This document shows, piece by piece, positions 44,649 through 52,963 of a DNA stretch of 64,000 nt (positions are counted from its first letter, which is position 1; the number at the start of each line of letters is the position of its first letter). The DNA comes from Paenibacillus sp. JNUCC-31. Lineage in GTDB: Bacteria > Bacillota > Bacilli > Paenibacillales > Paenibacillaceae. The notes under the pieces are model-generated. The model was not told where the DNA came from. It saw only the letters and a program-made list of their open reading frames with translations, and searched no databases. Where the stretch lies: NCBI RefSeq assembly GCF_014844075.1, contig NZ_CP062165.1:930001-994000 (forward strand), written 5' to 3'. The translations under genes were made by a program, and so were the position numbers.

Positions 44649-45083
44649 TTAACCGCGTCCAGCACCGCGCAGAACGATGGAGTCCTCTACCTTGATACAA
44701 CGATTCGTCACTGCTGTCATACCGCTCTCAGCAGCAATCTGTACGGCTTCATCACTGTGAATACCAAGCTGGAGCCATAATACATTGGCCTTGATCGCGG
44801 CAGCTTCACGAGCGACATCCGCACAATATTCATCACGGCGGAATACGTTCACAATGTCAACCGGCTCAGGAATGTCCGCGAGTGTAGCGTATACCGTCTC
44901 ACCGAGAATCTCGCCTTGCACTTGAGGATTTACCGGTATGATACGATATCCTCTGCTTTGCATGGCCTCCGCTACCATATAGGAGGTACGATCCGATTTG
45001 TCCGATAAGCCGACGACTGCGATGTTGCCTGCCTTGCGCAAAAGTTGTCCAATTTCTTCACGAGTAGGGTTGTTAAATTCCAT
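44649..45083 (-). CDS. CoA-binding (Rossmann-fold, YccU-type) protein
   Basis: 144 residues with the CoA-binding Rossmann pattern NIAVVGLSDKSDRTSYMVAEAMQSRGYRIIPVNPQV, then DIVNVFRR (CoA-phosphate contact region), LWLQLGIHSDEAVQIAAESGMTAVTNRCIKVE at the end. Family members are small single-domain proteins that bind coenzyme A, with unknown physiology. An in-frame TTG six bases upstream (45089) could also start translation and has better spacing from AAGGA. It lies 31 bases after aroA, same strand, probably in an operon with it. Confidence 0.87.
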   Translation of the reverse strand: MEFNNPTREEIGQLLRKAGNIAVVGLSDKSDRTSYMVAEAMQSRGYRIIPVNPQVQGEILGETVYATLADIPEPVDIVNVFRRDEYCADVAREAAAIKANVLWLQLGIHSDEAVQIAAESGMTAVTNRCIKVEDSIVLRGAGRG

Positions 45084-45119
45084 GTTCAAGCACCATCCTT
45101 TTCTGCTTAACGTGTTATT

Positions 45120-46415
45120 TTACTCTTTTACCCATTGAACCGAGGCGCCAAGCGCCTGCAAATGATCGAAATATTGCGGATAAGACTTGGCTACATGGTG
45201 TGCATCCCGAATACGAAGCGGCTCCTTGGAACGCAGACCAACAACAGTGAGTGCCATAATTACGCGATGATCGTAGTGAGCGTTGATCTCAACGCCACCC
45301 TCGACACCTTCTGGACGACCGTGTACGATAATCTCGGCTTGACGCTCCTCTACGTTGGCACCTGCCTTCCGCAGCTCGTTCAAATAATCTGTAATGCGAT
45401 CACATTCCTTGTAACGTAAGTTCTCTACATTATAGAACCGTGAAGTCCCTTCCGCAAATACAGCCGCAGCTACCATCGCGAGCACCGCGTCCGTCGCGGC
45501 ATCTCCGTCAAATTCGACAGCCTTCAATTTACCGTTACCTTGTACATGTACCACATCGTTCTCATGCGTCAACGGCACATCCATCATGCGCAGAACGTCA
45601 ACGATGGCACGCTCACCCTGTTTGCTCTGTTCCATCAATCGCAAAATTTTAACATCCGATTGGGTGACAGCCGCGGCCGCGAGGACAGCTGCTGAACCCG
45701 GATAGTCTCCCTGAACAGTATACGTTTGCGGTTTATAAGCCTGACCCCCGGGTACACGGAAGGACATATAATCATCACTTGCATGAATGACGATACCTGC
45801 CTGCTCCAGTACTTCCAGCGTCTGACCAATGACCACTTTGGATTTCAAGTCATTCAATACTTCAATCGTGCTGTCTTCTGCCAGAAGAGGAGTTACAAAC
45901 AATAATGCGCTCAAGTACTGGGAGCTGACCGAACCTGAGACTTGAATATGTCCACCTTTGGCCTGACCGCCTTTGATCGTAATCGGGAGTCGCCCTTGCT
46001 CGTGCTGAACCTCAACACCAAGCTGGCCAAGTGCGTCAATCAGATCATCATGTGGACGTTTGCCGAGAGAATCCGGGTACGTATTCACAAACGTTACTTC
46101 AGGGCAAAGTGCTGTTACGCCCATAAGGAAGCGCAGTACGGCTCCCGCATTGCCGACATTCAATTCCCGCACATCACGGGGATGGCTGCCAAAGCCCTTG
46201 ATAACGATTTTGCTGTCATCCTCTTCAAGCTCGGCTCCAAGATCGCGAATACATCTGCGCATAGCATCACTATCTTCACTATGTGCTGGATAATGAATCG
46301 TACTGGTGCCTTCTGCCAGTGCAGCAGCAAGCAGGTAGCGTGTGGTGTAGTTTTTGGAAGACAGGGCTCCAATTTCCCCGCTTAGGGTTGGGGTTGGATT
46401 AACGATAACGTCCAT
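45120..46415 (-). CDS. aroA: 3-phosphoshikimate 1-carboxyvinyltransferase (EPSP synthase), divergent type
   Basis: 431 residues. It transfers the enolpyruvyl group of PEP to shikimate-3-phosphate in aromatic amino acid synthesis. Two-domain signature residues appear: N-terminal SSKNYTTRYLLAAALAEG, GNAGAVLRF (equivalent of E. coli GNAGTAMRP), SGSVSSQYLSALL, and C-terminal DGDAATDAVLAMVAAAVFAEG, RYKECDRI (active-site K-E-C-D-R) and HYDHRVIMAL. At the glyphosate-tolerance positions Thr97 and Pro101 of E. coli it has Ala and Phe, and Ser23 is Asn. AAGGAG precedes the ATG. Confidence 0.94.
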   Translation of the reverse strand: MDVIVNPTPTLSGEIGALSSKNYTTRYLLAAALAEGTSTIHYPAHSEDSDAMRRCIRDLGAELEEDDSKIVIKGFGSHPRDVRELNVGNAGAVLRFLMGVTALCPEVTFVNTYPDSLGKRPHDDLIDALGQLGVEVQHEQGRLPITIKGGQAKGGHIQVSGSVSSQYLSALLFVTPLLAEDSTIEVLNDLKSKVVIGQTLEVLEQAGIVIHASDDYMSFRVPGGQAYKPQTYTVQGDYPGSAAVLAAAAVTQSDVKILRLMEQSKQGERAIVDVLRMMDVPLTHENDVVHVQGNGKLKAVEFDGDAATDAVLAMVAAAVFAEGTSRFYNVENLRYKECDRITDYLNELRKAGANVEERQAEIIVHGRPEGVEGGVEINAHYDHRVIMALTVVGLRSKEPLRIRDAHHVAKSYPQYFDHLQALGASVQWVKE

Positions 46416-46588
46416 GGATGAATTTCTCCTTCATTGATTATAATGTGCTTCTTAAAATTCATAAGATGGTCCTGTTACATATAAGTATAAGATTCCTTGC
46501 AGTCATGCTATTCTGCCAAATTGACATTCCATGCATCGCTTGGGTATCATTAAAGGCGTTAAGTCCATACAGAAAAGAGGACCTGAAT

Positions 46589-46894
46589 ATGACACAAATT
46601 GCTGAAATTGAAACTTCTGAGCTCCGCCGCCGTTTAAAGGCGGGAGAAAAGCTCCAGATGATAGACGTCCGTGAGGACGATGAAGTCGCGCAAGGCATGA
46701 TTGAGGGAGCCAAGCACATCCCGCTTGGGCAGATTCCGGACAGACTGTCTGAAATCGAAAAATCAGGTGAGATTGTCCTGATCTGTCGGAGCGGTTACCG
46801 CAGTGAGCGCGCCTGTGAATATTTACAGCAGCTCGGCTACGATGGCTGCACCAACATGGTCGGCGGCATGCTTCAATGGCAACAGGAAGACTAA
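46589..46894 (+). CDS. Rhodanese-like sulfurtransferase
   Basis: 101 residues, a single rhodanese domain. It carries LQMIDVREDDEVAQGMIEGAKHIPLGQIPDRL and the active loop VLICRSGYRSERACEYLQQLGYDG, with cysteine in the ICRSGYRS pocket that carries the persulfide. Members move sulfur or detoxify cyanide. The partner is unknown here. The start at 46589 follows AGAGGACC. The open frame upstream to 46418 contains hydrophobic residues unlike the family. A GC-rich terminator follows at 46991. Confidence 0.9.
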   Translation: MTQIAEIETSELRRRLKAGEKLQMIDVREDDEVAQGMIEGAKHIPLGQIPDRLSEIEKSGEIVLICRSGYRSERACEYLQQLGYDGCTNMVGGMLQWQQED

Positions 46895-46990
46895 CACAGC
46901 ATCAGGGGCGTGGCTCATGCATTAGATACAGCAAGCAAGCTGCATCAGCAGTCTTGCATAGCTTAGCTGAGCCAAGACCTCTGCAAGTCA

Positions 46991-47016
46991 AACGGGCCCA
47001 TCGGCCCGTTTTTTAT
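46991..47016 (+). terminator. Terminator downstream of the rhodanese gene
   Basis: ACGGGCC/GGCCCGT stem with a four-base loop and a run of six T. Confidence 0.9.
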
Positions 47017-47174
47017 ATCTACCTCCCCCGATGACATGGCTCCACTAATCCTTAACTCCCCGCCACAATCTTTTTCCATATGCGAAAGTTATCCCTCTCC
47101 GGTGCCTCGGCCATGTACTCATGTGTACAGTCAATTCCTGCATTCAATTACGAGAATATGAAATAATTACAAGC

Positions 47175-47684
47175 TTAGACGCGGTAATGCGCTAAAATTA
47201 GACGAGTCACTTCAGCAGCGGATAACTCCGTAGTATCCACCGTGTAATGTGCGAACCGGTATGCGTCCTTCCGTTCCTGCATAATGGTCTGTATGCGTTC
47301 CTCCGCATTACCTGCCAAGAGTGGACGATTATCACAGCCGCTAACGCGCTGTACAATCACTGCCGGATCCGCAGTCAAGGCAACCACCCATCCGTTCTTA
47401 GACATGACATCACAATTGTCTGAACGCAGAACGACACCGCCTCCTGTTGCAATTACCTGCGCCTTCTTCTCCAACACCGAGCATAACATGCGGCTCTCGG
47501 CATCGCGGAAATACGTCTCTCCCTTGCCTGTGAACAATTCAGGAATCGTACAGCCTTCCTCTCTCTCCACCGCGGCGTCCACATCAATCAGTCGGTAGCC
47601 CAGCTCGCGTGCGAGCATGTCAGCAACAGTTGATTTGCCCGTTCCCATCATGCCGATGAGAATAATATTGTTAGACTTGCTCAA
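47175..47684 (-). CDS. aroK: Shikimate kinase
   Basis: 169-residue ATP-dependent kinase that makes shikimate-3-phosphate, the substrate of AroA. P-loop ILIGMMGTGKST, shikimate-binding LIDVDAAVEREEG, ATGGGVVLRSDN and RPLL loop (CDNRPLLAGN) are all present. Start choice: the upstream GTG (47693) sits one base from AAGGAG, so the in-frame TTG at 47684 with ten-base spacing is preferred. It is separated from aroA by the rhodanese gene, and the two aromatic genes are not one operon. Confidence 0.94.
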   Translation of the reverse strand: MSKSNNIILIGMMGTGKSTVADMLARELGYRLIDVDAAVEREEGCTIPELFTGKGETYFRDAESRMLCSVLEKKAQVIATGGGVVLRSDNCDVMSKNGWVVALTADPAVIVQRVSGCDNRPLLAGNAEERIQTIMQERKDAYRFAHYTVDTTELSAAEVTRLILAHYRV

Positions 47685-47693
47685 GGTGTACAC

Positions 47694-48065
47694 TCCTTTA
47701 TTTCAAGCAATTCGTGAGCACTTTTGTCCTATCATAACACAGCCCTGCGGACGGGGAAAGGCCATTCCGTTTTGGTCGCGACTTCCCCTTGAGTCTCTGC
47801 AATCACTCCAACGCATATCGAAGTAAGTCCATCTACACCATAGGATTCTAATGAACTCAGATGAGCTAATTTCCGAGATCCAGGGGATTATTAAATTCTA
47901 ACGAATCTCAGTAAACCTATTTCCAAAAATTCCATCAGAACAGCCTACTTTCGCTTCATATCATCGAAATAAGCCCTTCAGAATTCGTTAAAAAATAGAA
48001 AAGTCTCATCTTCTCAACATAGAACGTCTCATGTTCGTAACTCCAGGCGAGATTACAATACCACT
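47694..48065. other. Gene-free stretch between aroK and gndA with repeat units
   Basis: No supported gene. It contains three related units of about 30 bases, two in the plus orientation (47845-47875, 47895-47925) and one inverted (47965-47994), described as a repeat below. The rest shows no clear promoter or structured RNA. Confidence 0.55.
47845..47994. repeat. Small intergenic element of two direct and one inverted degenerate units
   Basis: Unit 1 (47845-47875) reads ATTCTAATGAACTCAGATGA and on. Unit 2 (47895-47925) reads ATTCTAACGAATCTCAGTAA and on. Unit 3 (47965-47994) is inverted and on the minus strand reads TTTAACGAATTCTGAAGGGC and on. All end in a TTTCC/TTTCG block (CTAATTTCC, CTATTTCC, CTTATTTCG). 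Such a layout can fold as a stem and may be one copy of an element repeated elsewhere in the chromosome. Confidence 0.45.
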
Positions 48066-48113
48066 AAAAAAGAGACCTGGAGTTCATCGGTATTAACCGA
48101 TTCTCCAAGCCTC
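48066..48113 (-). terminator. Terminator of gndA
   Basis: AGAG-TTGGAG arm pairs imperfectly with CTCCAGGTCTCT, enclosing an ATCGGTTAATACCGAT hairpin, followed on the minus strand by six T. Confidence 0.78.
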
Positions 48114-48189
48114 TGTCCATGCTTCTCTTTCAGCCAAGGCTCCTGAATCAGGACGCTTTAGCCCAATCTCATGGATCGTATATATGATA

Positions 48190-49599
48190 CTATTCCATCC
48201 AGTTGTGGTGGAAGCTGCCTTCTTTGTCCAGGCGTTTGAACGTATGAGCACCGAAGTAGTCACGTTGTGCTTGCAGCAGGTTTGCAGGCAAACGCTCTGT
48301 GCGGTAGCTGTCATAGTAGGACAACGCGCTGGAGAAGCCAGGAACCGGAATGCCTTGGGTCACGGCAGCTGCAACAACTTCACGCCATGCGCCTTGGTAG
48401 GATTCAACGATATTTTGGAAATATGGGTCCAGAAGCAGGTTTTTCAGTTCTGCATCTTTGTCGTATGCTTCCTTGATATTTTGCAGGAACTGTGAACGGA
48501 TGATGCAACCACCGCGGAAGATCATGGCGATGTTGCCGTATTTCAGATCCCAGCCGTATTCATCGGAAGCTGCACGCATTTGGGCAAAGCCTTGCGCGTA
48601 GGATACGATTTTACTTGCGAACAGGGCTTTGCGCACATTCTCGATGAATGCTTTTTTGTCACCGGAGAATGCTTCAGTCGCTGGTCCGTTCAGGATTTTG
48701 CTAGCTGCTACACGCTCGTCTTTCATCGCAGACAGGAAACGGGAGAATACGGATTCTGTAATCATGGACAAGGGTACGCCGAGATCCAGTGCGCTTTGGC
48801 TTGTCCATTTGCCTGTTCCTTTTTGACCTGCTGCATCCAGAATGACATCAACCATCGGTTTGCCAGTTTCCGGATCGTATTTGGAGAAGATATCGGCCGT
48901 AATTTCAATCAGGTAGCTGTCCAGCTCGCCTTGATTCCATTCCGTAAAGATCGCATGCAGCTCTTCAACAGACACATTCAGCACGGATTTGAGCAAGTGA
49001 TATGCTTCACCGATCAGCTGCATATCTCCGTATTCGATACCATTATGCACCATTTTCACATAGTGTCCGGCACCGTCTGGTCCGATATATGTACAACAAG
49101 GATCGTCTCCGACTTTGGCCGAAATGGCTGTCAGGATCGGTTCAACCAGCTTATACGCACTTTCCTGTCCGCCTGGCATAATGGAAGGGCCTTTCAGTGC
49201 GCCTTCTTCACCACCGGATACACCTGTACCGATGAAGCGAATGCCTTTGTCTTCCAGCTCTTTGCTGCGACGTTGGGTATCAGGGAAGTAGGCGTTACCC
49301 CCATCAATGATGATGTCACCCTCATCCAGATGAGGAAGCAGTTGTTCAATGGTTGCGTCGGTTGCTTTACCTGCTTGTACCATGATCAGGATTTTGCGTG
49401 GGGATTCCAGGGATGCCACAAACTCTTCAATGGAGAATGTGCCTGTCAGATTTTTACCTTCGGCTTCTTTCAGAAGATCGTTGGTTTTCTCCGGGGAACG
49501 GTTAAATACCGACACCGTGAAACCTCTGCTTTCAATGTTAAGGGCCAAATTTTTGCCCATTACTGCAAGTCCAATGACACCGATCTGTTGTTTCGCCAT
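48190..49599 (-). CDS. gndA: NADP-dependent 6-phosphogluconate dehydrogenase, decarboxylating
   Basis: 469-residue oxidative pentose-phosphate enzyme making ribulose-5-phosphate and NADPH. Rossmann motif [30 protein letters not shown] with an arginine/serine pattern for [47 protein letters not shown] and catalytic lysine region [17 protein letters not shown]. It ends with the conserved [32 protein letters not shown]. The ATG at 49599 follows GGAGG. The open frame to 49623 adds no conserved residues. Confidence 0.97.
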   Translation of the reverse strand: MAKQQIGVIGLAVMGKNLALNIESRGFTVSVFNRSPEKTNDLLKEAEGKNLTGTFSIEEFVASLESPRKILIMVQAGKATDATIEQLLPHLDEGDIIIDGGNAYFPDTQRRSKELEDKGIRFIGTGVSGGEEGALKGPSIMPGGQESAYKLVEPILTAISAKVGDDPCCTYIGPDGAGHYVKMVHNGIEYGDMQLIGEAYHLLKSVLNVSVEELHAIFTEWNQGELDSYLIEITADIFSKYDPETGKPMVDVILDAAGQKGTGKWTSQSALDLGVPLSMITESVFSRFLSAMKDERVAASKILNGPATEAFSGDKKAFIENVRKALFASKIVSYAQGFAQMRAASDEYGWDLKYGNIAMIFRGGCIIRSQFLQNIKEAYDKDAELKNLLLDPYFQNIVESYQGAWREVVAAAVTQGIPVPGFSSALSYYDSYRTERLPANLLQAQRDYFGAHTFKRLDKEGSFHHNWME

Positions 49600-49711
49600 C
49601 TGGTCCTCCATCCTTTGCTCCAATTAATTTTATTGAAATGAACTCTCAACAATACCCCCATTTTAACGGTTTTACGCATAGAAGTGAACCCCGGACCATG
49701 GTCGCACAGCG

Positions 49712-49739
49712 AGAAAACACCCCAATTGCCTGAGGTGTT
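49712..49739 (-). terminator. Probable terminator of the gene at 49770
   Basis: AACACC/GGTGTT stem with a longer loop, followed by TTTCTC on the minus strand. Confidence 0.5.
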
Positions 49740-49769
49740 CATCGTATTTTCATAAATACAGCATGACAT

Positions 49770-50369
49770 TCAACCTTCCAGCATCAACAAATGTCCTGAC
49801 AACTGTTTTAAAACTGCACGACAGGCATTCGCTTTTTCGACGTTATTCAACTGAATGGCTGCGTGCAGACGTTCCAGTTCATCGTCCACTTCCATGCGGA
49901 GCAGCATGAGCCGCTCCTCGCCTTCGCGCGAGAGGAACATGTCTTCCATCTCTTCCGCCGTCGGCGCAGGTTCCTTTTGAAAAATGACACGCTGTTTGAA
50001 CCCGGATACTTCCACAAGACGAATGACTTCCCCAAACAAAATATTTTCCACGGTCATCTGCTGATCCTTAAACCGTTTTACCACGGCGTGCCCGCGGGTA
50101 TCCCCAATCAACTTCTCCAGCCATTCTGCAAGCTTTGCGTCCTTGATAATGTAATCTCCTGTCATCTTGTAGTTCCCACTGCGTGTCTGTTGAAAACGGA
50201 GCTTTACCAGCTTGCGTCCGGTGCGGACTGACAGGATAAAAAAGGATTCGTCCTCGCTCCAATATAGTGAATACCCCTCACGAATTAGGTCTTTGATCAA
50301 ATTTTGGATATGCCGACGGTTGAACCGCAGCTCCAGATTGCAATATTCAACTTCATAACTCTTATTCAC
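49770..50369 (-). CDS. Conserved hypothetical protein
   Basis: 199 residues, no family recognised. N-terminal segment NKSYEVEYCNLELRFNRRHIQNLIKDLIREGYSLYWSEDESFFILSVRTGRKLVKLRFQQ looks like a mixed alpha/beta fold. The rest is helical and charged (AKLAEWLEKLIGDTRGHAVVKRF, EMEDMFLSREGEERLMLLRMEVDDELERLHAAI). It is soluble. The GTG at 50369 follows AGGAGGGAG with seven-base spacing and is preferred over the ATG at 50417. It lies upstream of gndA on the same strand, with its own probable terminator, and is divergent from yktB. Confidence 0.78.
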   Translation of the reverse strand: MNKSYEVEYCNLELRFNRRHIQNLIKDLIREGYSLYWSEDESFFILSVRTGRKLVKLRFQQTRSGNYKMTGDYIIKDAKLAEWLEKLIGDTRGHAVVKRFKDQQMTVENILFGEVIRLVEVSGFKQRVIFQKEPAPTAEEMEDMFLSREGEERLMLLRMEVDDELERLHAAIQLNNVEKANACRAVLKQLSGHLLMLEG

Positions 50370-50586
50370 GGCACTCCCTCCTTCTGTACCGGATGTGCTC
50401 CGGCCATCTTCTTCCATCGCTTCTTCTCAATCGGCTTACCCTATTTTATACTTCATTTTATGTAAGGGTACTTGGTTATTTGACTATTTTTCACCGAATG
50501 CAGCTAAGGACCTCACGTTTCCGCAGGAGCACAGGGGCAAGCCCCCGATTTTCATGATATAATGGACGCGAAATGGAGGATTACAG

Positions 50587-51213
50587 ATGACTTTCTCAGG
50601 TTTTAATAGTAGTGATTTTGATGTATTTCAGGTCCCGGGGCTGGAACCGCGCATGGAATTGCTCATTGAACGTGTTCGACCGAAGCTGGAAGAGCTGGGT
50701 ACTGAACTTACGCCTTATCTGACAGAATTATGCGGAGAAGAGATGTTTGTGCATGTTGCAAAACACGCGCGCCGTACCGTCAATCCTCCAAAAGATACAT
50801 GGGTCGCCTGGGCTTCGTCCAAGCGTGGTTATAAAGCACTGCCTCACTTCGAAGTAGGCATGTTCGATACACATCTGTTTGTTATTTTCGCCATCATCTA
50901 CGAAAGTCCGAACAAAACAACGTTTGCGGAGGGCCTCGAACGCCAGCTGGATGAAGTGCGCAGCAGTTTGCCTGGAGAGTTCTATTGGTCCATGGATCAC
51001 ATGGCTCCTCACGGTACACTGCAACAGGACATGCAGGATGAGGATTTTGACAAAATCATCACCAAGCTGAAGACGGTAAAAAAAGCCGAGGTCATGTGCG
51101 GGCTGCGCGTGGATCGGGATGATCCATTAACTGCGGATGGGGACAAGTTCCTGAAGACGGTTCGTTCCACGTTCAAAACGCTGCTGCCGCTGTACAAGAT
51201 GTCTTTATCGTAG
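50587..51213 (+). CDS. yktB: YktB family (DUF1054) protein
   Basis: 208 residues matching the Bacillus YktB/DUF1054 family, function unknown. Conserved blocks: SGFNSSDFDVFQVPGLEPRMELL at the N-terminus, VAKHARRTVNPPKDTWVAWASSKRGYKALPHFEVGMFDTHLFVIFAIIYESPNK in the middle, and EFYWSMDHMAPHG. GGAGG precedes the ATG. It appears as a single gene with a terminator after it. The histidine, arginine and lysine cluster in the middle could be a nucleic-acid or ligand site, but this is not established. Confidence 0.88.
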   Translation: MTFSGFNSSDFDVFQVPGLEPRMELLIERVRPKLEELGTELTPYLTELCGEEMFVHVAKHARRTVNPPKDTWVAWASSKRGYKALPHFEVGMFDTHLFVIFAIIYESPNKTTFAEGLERQLDEVRSSLPGEFYWSMDHMAPHGTLQQDMQDEDFDKIITKLKTVKKAEVMCGLRVDRDDPLTADGDKFLKTVRSTFKTLLPLYKMSLS

Positions 51214-51314
51214 GTGGACTTGCGGGGTACGAAGACCGTTTAATTCAGAAAGAACCTGGTCAGCAGGCAGAATAACTTTCTGTTGTCATCGACCTGGATG
51301 CGCTATGCAACACC

Positions 51315-51359
51315 AAAAAGGGAGTCCCACAACCTGTATGGTTGATGGAACTCCCTTTT
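51315..51359. terminator. Shared terminator between yktB and the MFS gene
   Basis: AAAAGGGAGT/ACTCCCTTTT stem with a 23-base loop holding a further weak stem. Runs of A and T flank it on both sides. Confidence 0.75.
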
Positions 51360-51393
51360 GTTAATAGAACATCCTCATCAGACCTCAATCGGT

Positions 51394-52683
51394 TCATTTG
51401 ACAGGAGCTGTTCGATACGGTTTACGTGATAACACATAGTGCACAACGGCAAGTCCAGCCATAACGACAGCACTCCCGATAAATGGAGCCGGATGACTAA
51501 TGTGATCCCACAGCAGCCCGGATACAATCGGCCCTACGACCATACCTGATCCCTGAAGGGTCAGGAAGAATCCCCAGATCGCTCCGCGTTCTCCTTTGGG
51601 AATCAAGGTGGCCACAAATGCATTCCAGGCCGGGAGAATCATCGCATAGCTAACACCAACCAGCATGACGATGCCGAATACAACAGGAATGGACGTAATG
51701 GAAGAAAAGGCAAACAGGCTCACTGCTGCCATCAAAAAACCGATGTTCAGAAACGGTGCCGTTCCAAATCGGTCTACCATTTTCCCCACAGGCAACAGTG
51801 CAATGACTGTAATACCTCCACCCGCGATTAGCAACAAACTGTACAGGTTAGGCGAGATATGCAGATCTGTGCGAGTGTACAGCGTAATAACCGGGCTGAG
51901 CAAACCTATGACAAAGGATTGCATGAACAGCGCAGGATATACAAGGGGATTGACATTCAGCGTGCTGCGCACTCGTTGCAGCGTCCCCTGTACACTCTTC
52001 TGAAGTCGAATAAACGGTGTAAGCAAATTCGGTTTGGCTGGAAATTTCATATCTGCCCGTTTGGATTCTTCCACATGTTCTCCTTCTACAACGACACGTC
52101 CGGGAAGAATCAAGGCAACCAGAATGACCAGGATTGCCACACCCATCAGCACCAGAAAAATAGTACGATAATCGTGATGTGTTCGCTCAAGCAACCAGTT
52201 CATGCCGATTGGCCCAAGTCCGGTTCCCCCAAGAGCCGCCATCTCCAGCGCGCCCATGGCTGTGCCGTTCTTGTTCTGTGGGCCCGACATTGCCGTCACG
52301 CCTGTCATGGCACAAGGCCAAAGGGGTGACGTCCCGATTCCGAGAATGAGACAAGCCATGGCAAGCCCAAATGCACTTTTGAAAAATATAATCATGATTA
52401 CAGCAATCAATGTACAGATCAGTGCCGTCACCATGGTCGCGCGGAACCCGATCCGTTCTGCTGCCCAGCCGGAGGGAGCCCGGAACAGATTATCTCCCAA
52501 ATATTGAAGGGCAAAGGCCACACCAATCACGCCAGCGGACAGGCCCAGAATATTGTCCATATACACGGGCAGAATAGCGACCAACAGGGCTCCTTTGATA
52601 ATTTCAACTAGAAAAAGTGTTAGCCACATGGCGATAAAAAAAGGTGAGCGCAGGATTTTGGCTGGTTTTGTATTGGTTTGCAT
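51394..52683 (-). CDS. Major facilitator superfamily transporter
   Basis: 429 residues, about 12 membrane segments in two halves with a basic central loop (KRADMKFPAKPNLLTPFIRLQKS). Typical MFS sequences are SGWAAERIGFRATMV in the first half (the A-like GxxaDRxGxR loop between helices 2 and 3) and VGKMVDRFGTAPFLNIGF in the second. The end repeats GERGAIWGFFLTLQGSGMVVGPIVSG. It may be a drug exporter or metabolite transporter, but the substrate is not readable. The start at 52683 follows AAGGGGAAAA. The open frame to 52794 is not used. Confidence 0.87.
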   Translation of the reverse strand: MQTNTKPAKILRSPFFIAMWLTLFLVEIIKGALLVAILPVYMDNILGLSAGVIGVAFALQYLGDNLFRAPSGWAAERIGFRATMVTALICTLIAVIMIIFFKSAFGLAMACLILGIGTSPLWPCAMTGVTAMSGPQNKNGTAMGALEMAALGGTGLGPIGMNWLLERTHHDYRTIFLVLMGVAILVILVALILPGRVVVEGEHVEESKRADMKFPAKPNLLTPFIRLQKSVQGTLQRVRSTLNVNPLVYPALFMQSFVIGLLSPVITLYTRTDLHISPNLYSLLLIAGGGITVIALLPVGKMVDRFGTAPFLNIGFLMAAVSLFAFSSITSIPVVFGIVMLVGVSYAMILPAWNAFVATLIPKGERGAIWGFFLTLQGSGMVVGPIVSGLLWDHISHPAPFIGSAVVMAGLAVVHYVLSRKPYRTAPVK

Positions 52684-52788
52684 TCTTTTTCCCCTTTCGG
52701 TGCTTGCTTGCCCATCTCCTATCCTTACTGTAACCCTAGGGGATGTGACCAAATCTCGGCAATTCGAAAATTTGTCAAGCAATACTGC

Positions 52789-52816
52789 TTGCATTCGGTT
52801 CTACATTTGCTATACT
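52789..52816 (+). promoter_or_regulatory. Promoter upstream of the decarboxylase gene
   Basis: TTGCAT, 16-base spacer, TATACT. It leaves an untranslated leader of about 140 bases. Confidence 0.6.
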
Positions 52817-52849
52817 CATCTTTGTTTAAGATTACAAAATGATGAGTTT

Positions 52850-52934
52850 CAGCGAAGCTGAACTATTCCGTGATCGCAAGAAAAACTTCCGCTACATGCG
52901 GTCTGTCTTCATAGAATTTACGTCGAAAGACGTT
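52850..52934 (+). promoter_or_regulatory. Leader with three small hairpins before the decarboxylase gene
   Basis: CAGC-GAA-GCTG (52850-52860), CCGC-TACAT-GCGG (52889-52901) and ACGTC-GAAA-GACGT followed by TTTTTCTT (about 52920-52939). The last is terminator-like but short. Such a leader may sense a metabolite or be attenuated. No known riboswitch class is recognised. Confidence 0.4.
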
Positions 52935-52963
52935 TTTCTTACAAATTATAATTAGGAAAGGTT

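Noticed and set aside
46418..46588. N-terminal extension of the rhodanese frame with a hydrophobic stretch
   Set aside because: The true start at 46589 has a ribosome site and begins the conserved domain.
48580..49641. 353-codon plus-strand reading frame opposite gndA
   Set aside because: It lies entirely on the antisense strand of a clear, highly conserved gene. Its composition (rich in Cys, Phe, His) is that of a codon shadow.
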